From Acidobacteriota bacterium (GTDB lineage Bacteria > Acidobacteriota > Blastocatellia > Pyrinomonadales > Pyrinomonadaceae): a stretch of 10,063 bases of DNA. Both the position numbers and the translations under genes were made by a program. Positions 1 through 6,258 of this stretch are shown here, one piece after another (position 1 is the stretch's first letter; each line of letters opens with the position of its first letter). The stretch spans positions 2,331 through 12,393 of the forward strand of contig QHXH01000170.1 of NCBI GenBank assembly GCA_003222855.1, given 5' to 3'. The notes under the pieces are model-generated. The model saw nothing but the letters and a program-made list of their open reading frames with translations. It was not told the origin of the DNA and did no database searches.

Positions 1-639
1 GTGCGGTTTAATCTTCCGAAAATATATCCAATTACAGATACAGCACTTTCATCGCTGAGTCACGCTGAACAAGTTAAGCGTCTCATCAAAGGAGGCGCCA
101 CCCTCATCCAACTTCGTGAAAAAAATAATTCTGTGCGCAGCTTCTGTGGTGACGCATCTGAGGCAATTCGCATTGCGCGCCTGGCCGGCGCAAGCGTGAT
201 TATCAATGACCGCGTTGATGTCGCGCTGGCGTTAGGAGCCGACGGAGTTCATCTGGGACAAATCGATATGCCAGTCGCGGCCGCGCGCCGGCTGCTCGGA
301 AACGACGCGATCATTGGTTTCTCCACTCATAACATCCAGCAGGTCAGAGCAGCTCTTGATTTGCCCATCGATTACCTCGCCTTCGGTCCGATCTTCCCAA
401 CGCAAAGCAAGCACAACCCGGATCCCGTGGCTGGCCTCGAGGCGCTCAGCCTAATCAAATCTAGTACCGGCGATTTGCCGGTGATAGCAATCGGTGGGAT
501 TGATGAATCGAATGTGGTCGACGTCTTGTCAGCGGGCGCCGATTCCGCCGCCATCATTTCAGCCATCGTTGCCGAACCAGCGCAAATCGCGAAAAATGTT
601 CGTGATTTCCTAACGTTGACGGCAACTCAACAGCGCTAA
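1..639 (+). CDS. thiE: Thiamine phosphate synthase (ThiE)
   Basis: This cytoplasmic TIM-barrel enzyme joins hydroxymethylpyrimidine diphosphate to hydroxyethylthiazole phosphate to make thiamine phosphate, the coupling step of vitamin B1 synthesis. The 212 residues match the family's usual length. Visible motifs in order are QLREK (37-41, diphosphate and pyrimidine binding), NDR (69-71) with D70 and D89 as Mg ligands, DGVHLGQ (81-87), S108, GPIFPTQSK (129-137, thiazole-phosphate loop with T134, S136 and K137) and AIGGI (163-167). The spacing agrees with the known active-site order of Bacillus ThiE. The start is GTG at the first base of the window, so a start further upstream and any ribosome site cannot be judged, but the N-terminus (KIYPITD at 7-13) is where the family normally begins. 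No other thiamine gene is visible downstream. A gap of 38 bases separates it from the pilus ATPase, with no terminator hairpin seen. Confidence 0.95.
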   Translation: MRFNLPKIYPITDTALSSLSHAEQVKRLIKGGATLIQLREKNNSVRSFCGDASEAIRIARLAGASVIINDRVDVALALGADGVHLGQIDMPVAAARRLLGNDAIIGFSTHNIQQVRAALDLPIDYLAFGPIFPTQSKHNPDPVAGLEALSLIKSSTGDLPVIAIGGIDESNVVDVLSAGADSAAIISAIVAEPAQIAKNVRDFLTLTATQQR

Positions 640-677
640 ACATTTTTGCTTGCGTTTTTACGGGAGGATCGTTCAGA

Positions 678-1934
678 ATGGCTCTGGCCGGTTCGCCCGG
701 CAAGCAAGTCCTCAGCGCCAACTATTTCGATCCCACAACACACCATCAAATGAGCTTCTTCGATTTGCCACCCATCATCGAACGCATGCTGCTGGTTTCT
801 GACAAGATCAGCGACCTGAATTTTTCAGTTGGCCAGTTGCCACAGGTCGAGATCAACGGAAAGCTAACGCCGGTTCAACCGCTCGGCCTGCAAAAACTGA
901 CGCCGTACCAGACCGAAGTGATCGCGATGACGCTGTTACAGGAGAACCCTGAAGCCGCCGAGAAGCTGGTAAAGACGGGCACCGCCGATCTTAGTTATTC
1001 GCTGCCGTCACGCGCTCGATTTCGCTGCAACATCTTCCAGCAGCGCGGAGTGTATTCGATCGTCATGCGGGTAATTCCCACGGACATCCCTTCGCTGGCT
1101 TCGCTGCAACTGCCGCCGCAGCTTGGCGACATAGCCGAACTCCGTAATGGTTTGGTCTTGATCACGGGACCGACCGGCTCCGGAAAGAGTTCCACCCTCG
1201 CAGCGATCATCGACATCATCAACGAGACGAAGCATTATCATGTAGTCGCAATCGAAGACCCGATCGAGTACTTACACACGCACAAGAATTCGACGATCAA
1301 CCAGCGCGAAGTTGGACACGACACGAAAGACTTTCCGTCCGCCTTACGCGCAGCTTTGCGGCAAGCTCCCAAGGTCATCCTGATCGGTGAGATGCGTGAC
1401 TTTGAGACAACTGAAATTGCTCTCGAGGCTGCCGAAACAGGACACCTGGTGCTCTCAACTCTACACACTATCGACGCCTCGAAAACCGTCGACCGGATCA
1501 TCGGACTCTATCCGAAGAACGAAGAGCCTGTCATTCGGACACGTCTGGCACAGACTTTTCGTTACATTCTTTCACAGCGCCTGATTCCGCGCGCAGACAT
1601 GCGGGGACGCATCGCGGCGGTCGAGATTCTGCAATCGACGCCGAGAACTCGCGAATACATCGAGAACGGAGAAGCGGAAGGCAAGTCTCTGCTCGATGCG
1701 ATGCGGGATGGAAAGCTCGATGGCATGCAGGATTTCGATTCCGTCATCAAGGACTTGATCGAAAGCAGTGTGATCACGATTGAAGACGGTCTGAGTTTCG
1801 CAACCAATCAAAACAATCTGTTGCTTTCGCTCAAAGGCCTAACCTCAGGCGAGGACTACCTCCGCACGCAGGCGCGAAACCTGGTCGCTGATCAAGGGTC
1901 GCAACTGCCGGCAGGATTTAGTCTTAACGAGTAA
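678..1934 (+). CDS. pilT: Type IV pilus retraction ATPase, PilT/PilU family
   Basis: This is a hexameric cytoplasmic ATPase of the secretion-ATPase (GspE/PilT) superfamily that depolymerises type IV pili to drive twitching motility, surface attachment and DNA uptake. Of the 418 residues, about 25-140 form the N-terminal PAS-like domain, and the RecA-like domain carries Walker A GPTGSGKS (164-171), the Asp box VVAIEDPIEYLH (189-200), Walker B VILIGEMRD (233-241) and the His box GHLVLSTLHT (255-264). GEMRD is typical of PilT/PilU rather than of the PilB extension ATPase. The protein is longer than standard PilT (about 345-370). It has roughly 30 extra N-terminal residues, and where PilT has AIRNLIRE it reads TREYIENGE (324-332). 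Its C-terminal GMQDFDSVI segment (349-357) is more PilU-like. The start is ATG with a GGGAGGA ribosome site nine bases upstream. The next gene begins 20 bases after its stop, suggesting one transcript. It is certainly a retraction-type ATPase, but PilT versus PilU is not settled. Confidence 0.93.
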   Translation: MALAGSPGKQVLSANYFDPTTHHQMSFFDLPPIIERMLLVSDKISDLNFSVGQLPQVEINGKLTPVQPLGLQKLTPYQTEVIAMTLLQENPEAAEKLVKTGTADLSYSLPSRARFRCNIFQQRGVYSIVMRVIPTDIPSLASLQLPPQLGDIAELRNGLVLITGPTGSGKSSTLAAIIDIINETKHYHVVAIEDPIEYLHTHKNSTINQREVGHDTKDFPSALRAALRQAPKVILIGEMRDFETTEIALEAAETGHLVLSTLHTIDASKTVDRIIGLYPKNEEPVIRTRLAQTFRYILSQRLIPRADMRGRIAAVEILQSTPRTREYIENGEAEGKSLLDAMRDGKLDGMQDFDSVIKDLIESSVITIEDGLSFATNQNNLLLSLKGLTSGEDYLRTQARNLVADQGSQLPAGFSLNE

Positions 1935-1954
1935 CTAACAACTTTCTCAAAACC

Positions 1955-2740
1955 ATGGTTCTCATTTGTCCACAATGCAATGCGCGTCTGCAACTTGATG
2001 ACAGCAAGGCCCCGTCGCGCCCATTTTCGGTGCGCTGTCCCAAGTGCCAGGGGAACGTGAATCACACCCCGGCAGCTACGCCCGAATCAATGTCACCGCC
2101 GTCGCCGGAAGTCACCGCCTCAGCTTCTGCAGACTCGCCTGCTACGCCCTTCGAACGTCCTGTAACAGCGCCGGCCTTCAAGCCAGGCGGCGAAGGTAAG
2201 TCAGGATCGGCAGAAGAAAACGCAGCGGGTCTAAGCGAGATTGCAAAGCTCCTGGCCGAGGCGCTACAGCATTCAGACCGCTATGCGGGAACCAGTCGAA
2301 AGAGACCGGCTTGGGATCGACGCAAGGCGCTGGTTTGCGCGAGCCCGGCCTACCGGGAAACGATAGCTGAGTCGCTGGCGGATCATGGCTACGAAGTGTT
2401 CATAGCCGAAAACACGGTGCAGGCATTGGGACGTATGCGAGAAGAACGCATGGATGTGGTAGTGCTCGATCCGAATTTTGATCCAATCGAGCAGGGCGTC
2501 GCGTTCATCACCCGTGAAGTTCGCTTGCTGCGTCCATCCGCACGGCGACGCCCTTTCCTTGTGTACGTAACGGCTGGAGTACGCACGATGGATTTGCACG
2601 CTGCTTTCCTTCAGAATGTGAATCTGGTAATCAATCCGTCAGACATCGAGCAATTGCCGGAGGCGCTCGAAGTTTCCATCCGCCACTACAACGATCTATA
2701 TCGTCCCTTCAACCGCGCGCTGGAAGCAACGCCAATATAA
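1955..2740 (+). CDS. Zinc-ribbon protein with degenerate receiver domain
   Basis: This 261-residue protein has three parts. Residues 1-36 form a zinc ribbon of the MJ0042/zinc-ribbon type, with CPQC (5-8) and CPKC (28-31) as four-cysteine ligands. Residues about 37-120 are a Pro/Ala/Ser-rich, probably disordered linker with a short predicted helix (93-106). Residues about 123-242 fold like a CheY receiver: beta-1 KALVCAS, beta-3 VVVLDPNFD with D172 at the phospho-acceptor place, beta-4 FLVYVTAGV with T206, and beta-5 NLVINP. The acidic pair after beta-1 is replaced by Ala-Ser, and the invariant Lys after beta-5 is Asn227, so normal Mg-dependent phosphorylation is doubtful. No output domain follows. 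The gene lies 20 bases behind the pilus ATPase gene and ahead of an intrinsic terminator, so a role in controlling pili or motility is inferred from position only. No clear Shine-Dalgarno site precedes the ATG, which fits translational coupling. Confidence 0.85.
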   Translation: MVLICPQCNARLQLDDSKAPSRPFSVRCPKCQGNVNHTPAATPESMSPPSPEVTASASADSPATPFERPVTAPAFKPGGEGKSGSAEENAAGLSEIAKLLAEALQHSDRYAGTSRKRPAWDRRKALVCASPAYRETIAESLADHGYEVFIAENTVQALGRMREERMDVVVLDPNFDPIEQGVAFITREVRLLRPSARRRPFLVYVTAGVRTMDLHAAFLQNVNLVINPSDIEQLPEALEVSIRHYNDLYRPFNRALEATPI

Positions 2741-2745
2741 GAACG

Positions 2746-3039
2746 TCAACAACCAAGCTGCATCAACACGTCGCGAAAAGCGGCGTGTTTTTGCATTAGC
2801 TTCAGATAAAGCACTTCAGTACCGCCGCCCTTAGCGCGAATGATCCGTGTCACTAACAATTTTTGATCTGCATTCCACTTTTCCAAGTCGGGAATCATCG
2901 CCAGCACAAGTGAAAGATTTTGAAGCGAGGCGAGCTCACTCTCACGCCAGCCTCGGCCTGTAATTCGAAGTGCACGCTTAACGAAATCGAGTGATAGTTG
3001 TCGAATTGCGTCTGCGTGTCCGTCAAAGTCGCGCGCCAT
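2746..3039 (-). CDS. 3' fragment of the disrupted gene
   Basis: A 97-residue frame reads from ATG 3037-3039 to a TGA at 2746-2748, overlapping the middle frame by 17 bases on the same strand. The frame is open further upstream, to 3159. Its upstream part (WDNFEVRN, GLAVQRR) looks protein-like, so this is probably the C-terminal helical domain of the longer protein rather than a separate gene. It is rich in helix-forming residues (MARDFDGHADAIRQLSLDFV; ELASLQNLSLVLAMIPDL), with no cofactor or catalytic motif that I recognise. No Shine-Dalgarno sequence is evident before the ATG. The terminator of the opposing operon lies within it. Confidence 0.5.
   Translation of the reverse strand: MARDFDGHADAIRQLSLDFVKRALRITGRGWRESELASLQNLSLVLAMIPDLEKWNADQKLLVTRIIRAKGGGTEVLYLKLMQKHAAFRDVLMQLGC
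2766..2792 (+). terminator. Intrinsic terminator of the pilT-like unit
   Basis: A 9-bp stem (2766-2774 with 2780-2788, one G-U pair) closes a five-base GAAAA loop and is followed by a run of five T (2788-2792). It starts 26 bases after the stop of the zinc-ribbon/receiver gene and points the right way to end that transcript. On the minus strand no T-run follows the stem. It lies inside the 3' coding end of the converging minus-strand gene, where it also encodes protein. Read from sequence only; no folding energy was computed. Confidence 0.62.
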
Positions 3040-4249
3040 CCGTCGCTGGACGGCGAGGCCGATATTGCGTACTTCGAAATTGTCCCATCGATTCCGCGAT
3101 TCGTCTTCGAACAGACCTGTGGCGGGGGTTGTTCCTAACCTTCGCTTCCTCTGCCCTGGTTAATTTGAGCAACTCAGGTTTGACGGGCCGGAAGCCCAGC
3201 TTGCGATAAAACCAGAACGCGCCGGATTCGATCCCTTCCTCGTTCTCGTGTCCCACCTGATAAGGATCGATCGAGAAGACAGTCACCCCGAGAAGTTGGC
3301 GCATCAGGCGTAGGATTCGCGCGTATAACCACGCGGTCTCGCCGTCGCGAAAGGTGTAATAAAGATTGAAGCCGCTCTCCATTCGCTCGCAAATCGAGAG
3401 TCCTTCGAAATAAGCAACCGGCACACCGTTCTTGAAAATCAACGCGGCGTGATAAGCACGCAACGGCAATTGATTTTCGGGCGGGACGCCGGTTACAAAG
3501 ACTTGCGTACCGCGACCAAGATCGGCCTTGAGGACGCGTCGCGGGTCCCCGTAGGTGAACCCATGCAACTCGCGATAGCGAACGGCAGAAGTCTCGCGAG
3601 CGAGATCCAGGATTGTTTCGGCTTGCGCGCGAGAGAGTTTTTCGATCGGAATGGGTGGTGACGAGAGCTCGCGCGTAAGTGAAATATCGCGACGCGCAAT
3701 GAGCGGCGATCGGTGAAAGAAAGGTTTTCGCTCCGGCAAACGCATTCCTGTTCGTGAAGCACGAAAGCCGTATCGCCAGGTGATGTGGAGTTTCAGACTG
3801 TCGTAGAGGTTTGATTTCACTTTGTCAGAAATCGGTAATGATGCAAACCCTTCGATCAGCCACTCGAGTTCGCGGCGGCGACCCTTCGCCGCGCGCAGCC
3901 ACTGGCGATACGGCACATGAGCTTCGACCATTGCGTCATCTTCCAGCAGAGGCAAGAAACGCGGCATCGTCGCGCCGAACCGATCTTCTTCTTCAAACCA
4001 ATCCCAGTCGATTGACAGTTGGGCGGGATATTTCGCGACCAGCCAGCGCACGATTGCATAGCTGAAGTTGCTTGTGACTGAGCCGCCGGCGATTCCTGAC
4101 ACTTCCGGATCGTCAATAGCTGACAGGTCCAACTCCGCAGCGCGAAGTTCATCGAGCCGCTGCTTGAATGTCTTGAGAATCTTTTCAACTTTCTCGAGAA
4201 CGCGTGGTCCGTGGCTGTACGCGCGTAAAAACAGCAGAGTCTCGTGCAA
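3023..4249 (-). CDS. Main open frame of the disrupted gene, GNAT-like protein
   Basis: This is the 408-residue middle frame of the disrupted gene. Taken alone it would start at TTG 4247-4249, five codons after an in-frame TAG (4265-4267), with no convincing ribosome site, which argues that this is not the true start. The N-terminal 60 residues are helical (LHETLLFLRAY, then a heptad-like VLEKVEKILKTFKQRL). Residues about 265-356 alternate strands and helices as in GNAT N-acetyltransferases: AALIFKNGVPVAYFEGLS, NLYYTFRDGE, a helix over 306-320, then the typical FWFYRKLGFRPV (345-356). The classic acetyl-CoA loop (Q/RxxGxG/A) is not clear, so activity is uncertain. The last 33 residues (RHRSVRRRI onward) are Arg-rich and low in hydrophobic pattern, and look like out-of-frame translation after the shift at 3124-3128. 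Confidence 0.6.
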   Translation of the reverse strand: MHETLLFLRAYSHGPRVLEKVEKILKTFKQRLDELRAAELDLSAIDDPEVSGIAGGSVTSNFSYAIVRWLVAKYPAQLSIDWDWFEEEDRFGATMPRFLPLLEDDAMVEAHVPYRQWLRAAKGRRRELEWLIEGFASLPISDKVKSNLYDSLKLHITWRYGFRASRTGMRLPERKPFFHRSPLIARRDISLTRELSSPPIPIEKLSRAQAETILDLARETSAVRYRELHGFTYGDPRRVLKADLGRGTQVFVTGVPPENQLPLRAYHAALIFKNGVPVAYFEGLSICERMESGFNLYYTFRDGETAWLYARILRLMRQLLGVTVFSIDPYQVGHENEEGIESGAFWFYRKLGFRPVKPELLKLTRAEEAKVRNNPRHRSVRRRIAESMGQFRSTQYRPRRPATDGARL

Positions 4250-4410
4250 ACGGGAGCGTCGAGTCTATTTTTCCTTGCGGAATGCCAAACTCGCGTTTCG
4301 CAGTTTCAAGCTCGTCCAGGAGTTGTTCGGTTGCGCGCGACACAGGAATCGCCGGAATAAATTAACCGGCAGACGGTCTAAGAGTGTAATTCAGGACGTT
4401 ACTTCGCAAA

Positions 4411-4938
4411 ATGAGAAGCAAAATCATATTGTGCTTGAAAACTGCATGGCTCGTTGCTGCTCTGATGATTCTGTTGACCGGAACGAATATGTGCGTGTCG
4501 ACGGACGGGGCCTGTTTTGCGGCCGGCGAGACAATGTTCTTATTCATGTTCTTACTGTCTTTTCCTTTTGGCGTGGTCTTTCTTTTCCTATCGATGATCT
4601 TTCTCGAATCCGGCGGTGTTCATTATCCATCTGATTACATAAGCGCGTGGTTCATCATGGCGTGTGGCGGCTGCTGCCAATGGTTCATTGTGGTACCGCG
4701 TCTATTCGCAAAGCCAACGCTCACCGTAATCGATCTAAGAAAGAGCCACGAGCCTTCAGGCGCCATCTCACAGCCTTCAAATGCGACCTCGCCGTCGTTA
4801 GCCGGAACGCAGTGTCGCAATTTGCCACCCCTCAATACCGCGGCCACCAGGATTCGTGCCCGCAAGGCAAGGGACCGCATTGTCCCGTTCGACAGACGTG
4901 GCCGGACTCCGCTGGAACGCGTAATCAATCGGCTATAG
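4411..4938 (+). CDS. Small membrane protein, three predicted helices, unknown function
   Basis: A 175-residue protein I cannot assign to a named family. Hydrophobic segments lie at about 5-23, 40-64 and 78-97, and two cysteines in the first loop (C28 in GTNMC and C35 in DGAC) might pair on the outer side. After the third helix comes a basic, polar tail (about 101-175) ending in RTPLERVINRL. The membrane part looks like a genuine compact inner-membrane protein. The tail is less convincing and could be read-through into former non-coding DNA. ATG 4411 has only a weak purine stretch (AGGAC) upstream. It is transcribed away from the disrupted gene, and its final codon and stop overlap the hydrolase end in the palindrome CTATAG. 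Confidence 0.62.
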   Translation: MRSKIILCLKTAWLVAALMILLTGTNMCVSTDGACFAAGETMFLFMFLLSFPFGVVFLFLSMIFLESGGVHYPSDYISAWFIMACGGCCQWFIVVPRLFAKPTLTVIDLRKSHEPSGAISQPSNATSPSLAGTQCRNLPPLNTAATRIRARKARDRIVPFDRRGRTPLERVINRL

Positions 4939-5955
4939 ATGCTTCCGCATGAAGGTTGCGATCTTCCATGCGTCGATCGCTTTCCATGGCATCTCAGCGG
5001 TGGTGTAATGACCGCAGGGAAGCCACACAACGTCCAGGTCGATGCCGCGGGACTTCACTTCTGCGATAACTTGCTTCGACAGATCGACGGGGAAGGTTAG
5101 GTCATAACGCGCGGCGATAAAACGCATCGGCCGTCGCTTCATTTCAAGCAAGCGCGGAACGAAAGGCACGGGGCTAATCGGTTTCCAGAACTCGCGCAAC
5201 TCTTCCAGCGTAAGCGCGGTTTCAATTCCCTGCTTCACGTGCCGCGTCGAGATACCCTTCCAGACCACGTCCGCGAAGTAGCCGGACACATGATTGAAGA
5301 CGCCGACGTCGATCGACTCGTCATGCGCGAACGCCAGAAATGCCGTGCACGATCCGATGCTGGTTCCCAGAATTCCGATCCGTTCAAATCCCTGCTCTTT
5401 CAACCAGCGGACTGCGGAGCGCGTGTCGACGACCGCCTGGCGCATCGATTGAATTGTGCGACCAATGTTCGCACTGACAAGATGTTCGGCGCGCTCGATT
5501 TCCGGCGGCCGCCGCTCCTCGTGATAGGGAAGCGTCAGACGAAGGGCCGTCATGCCCAGGCCATTGAAGATGCGGCAAGCTTCGACGTGACTGTCCGGTT
5601 GCGCGTTCCACTGTGGCAGGACTACCACTGCAGCGCGCGGTTTGTTCTTTCGCCCGCGCCGGGGCGTAAACAGCCGCGCATGGACGATGTTGTTTTCCGC
5701 TGACGGCGTTTCGATCACGCTGGTCCACGTGAGGTGATCGGCGACGAGTTTCCAATCTTCGATTTGAGGAATTGAATAGAACTCATCGCTGCGCTGCATG
5801 GCTCGCTTTGTGTGTTCCCGAAAAACAGCGCGCGGATCATCACCGTTAACGTGATCGCTGATGAACTCCAGCCCCCACGCAAACGGCCGCACGACGCGAT
5901 TATCGTCTCTCTTCGTATGCGCGATCTCGCGCGCACGCATCCATCTTCCGAACAA
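4933..5955 (-). CDS. Alpha/beta hydrolase family protein
   Basis: A probably cytoplasmic alpha/beta-hydrolase-fold enzyme; no signal peptide is seen. In the numbering of the 342-residue longest form (TTG at 5961), the nucleophile elbow is GTSIGS with Ser201, and the likely acid and base are Asp287 (AARYDLTFP) and His318 (LPCGHYT), giving the full triad in the right order. A strand-rich segment PRAAVVVLPQWNA (108-120) precedes the region where the oxyanion hole normally forms. Residues about 1-90 form an N-terminal extension before the core. The family includes esterases, acyl hydrolases and dienelactone-hydrolase-like enzymes, and the substrate cannot be told from sequence. I chose TTG at 5953-5955 because a GGAGG site lies eight bases upstream. 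TTG at 5961 is only two bases from that site, and the first ATG (5938-5940) is 23 bases away. It is divergent from the sulfate-transport operon and converges on the small membrane protein. Confidence 0.85.
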   Translation of the reverse strand: MFGRWMRAREIAHTKRDDNRVVRPFAWGLEFISDHVNGDDPRAVFREHTKRAMQRSDEFYSIPQIEDWKLVADHLTWTSVIETPSAENNIVHARLFTPRRGRKNKPRAAVVVLPQWNAQPDSHVEACRIFNGLGMTALRLTLPYHEERRPPEIERAEHLVSANIGRTIQSMRQAVVDTRSAVRWLKEQGFERIGILGTSIGSCTAFLAFAHDESIDVGVFNHVSGYFADVVWKGISTRHVKQGIETALTLEELREFWKPISPVPFVPRLLEMKRRPMRFIAARYDLTFPVDLSKQVIAEVKSRGIDLDVVWLPCGHYTTAEMPWKAIDAWKIATFMRKHL

Positions 5956-5963
5956 ACTCAAAG

Positions 5964-5968
5964 CCTCC
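5964..5968 (-). promoter_or_regulatory. Shine-Dalgarno site deciding the hydrolase start
   Basis: The minus strand reads GGAGG here. The eight-base spacing to TTG 5953-5955 is ideal, whereas TTG 5959-5961 is too close and ATG 5938-5940 is too far. The site therefore favours a TTG start and a protein of about 340 residues. Confidence 0.6.
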
Positions 5969-6038
5969 GCGATTTCGAACCCTCATCCTAAAGGTCAGCG
6001 AATGACTTAATCAAGGCGACGCAAATCCGCGGCAAATT

Positions 6039-6100
6039 CGGGGCAGTAGCCCGACCGTAAGGGAAGGCGTGAATGTCGCATAGGTCGGGCTACTGCCCCG
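6039..6100. repeat. REP-like 18-bp perfect inverted repeat
   Basis: The left arm 6039-6056 (CGGGGCAGTAGCCCGACC) and the right arm 6083-6100 are exact reverse complements, separated by a 26-base purine-rich spacer. The GC-rich arms would form a strong stem-loop. It lies between two divergent 5' ends, with no T-run, so it is not a normal gene-end terminator. The form resembles the REP-like or MITE-like palindromes dispersed in many environmental bacterial genomes. Copy number elsewhere cannot be seen from this window. Confidence 0.8.
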
Positions 6101-6258
6101 CTTTGCATGCACGCTTAGCACACAACGTTAGGAAACTACCCTGATCGCCCTCCTATTCCGCTAAATCGTGAAATATGTTATTAACGGATTAGCTTAATCA
6201 ACCCCCAAACGAAGTCATTCCCGAGCTGGCGTTCAGTTCGCAGCGGAGGTGTTTTTCA

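Larger units (their letters stand above)
2746..4343 (-). pseudogene. Frame-disrupted gene with GNAT-like region (about 531 aa if repaired)
   Basis: Three minus-strand reading frames appear to be pieces of one gene. The 5' piece starts at GTG 4341-4343 and reads MSRATEQLLDELETAKREFG and onward, about 27 residues of coding-like sequence. A one-base shift between 4250 and 4264 leads into the long middle frame (RRSRLHETLLFLRAY). A second one-base shift, best placed at the run of five C (plus-strand G, 3124-3128), leads into the 3' frame (ATGLFEDESRNRWDNFEVRN, then GLAVQRRMARDFDG). Both shifts have the same sense, one base too many, and the repaired protein would be about 531 residues. I do not recognise a named family. 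The only functional hint is a GNAT-acetyltransferase-like segment near the end of the middle frame. The cause could be true decay or assembly errors; the long intact middle frame suggests recent damage or error. The stop lies five bases from the converging zinc-ribbon/receiver gene. Confidence 0.62.
5956..6258. other. Divergent intergenic region between hydrolase and sulfate operon
   Basis: About 300 bases without a gene separate two divergent start codons, so promoters for both directions should lie here. It holds the hydrolase ribosome site (5964-5968), a long inverted repeat (6039-6100), a short palindrome GATTA-gct-TAATC (6187-6199) in an AT-rich stretch that could be part of a promoter or operator, and the ribosome site GGAGGT (6245-6250), eight bases before the GTG start of the binding-protein gene. 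I do not see a convincing -35/-10 pair or a recognisable riboswitch such as a SAM box. Confidence 0.6.

Noticed and set aside
2273..2599. 108-codon minus-strand frame
   Set aside because: It is antisense to the receiver-domain region of the zinc-ribbon protein, which has clear domain structure in the plus strand.
4068..4634. 188-codon plus-strand open frame
   Set aside because: It runs antisense across the start of the disrupted gene and then overlaps the small membrane protein in another frame. Its translation is Arg/Ser-rich with no domain, as expected of a shadow frame.
5239..5703. 154-codon plus-strand open frame
   Set aside because: It is wholly antisense to the alpha/beta hydrolase gene, whose catalytic triad and ribosome site support the minus strand. 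The plus-strand translation has no recognisable features.
6101..6258. SAM or other riboswitch upstream of the sulfate operon
   Set aside because: I could not find the nested helices or conserved cores of known sulfur-related riboswitches in this short leader; only a small palindrome and the ribosome site are visible.
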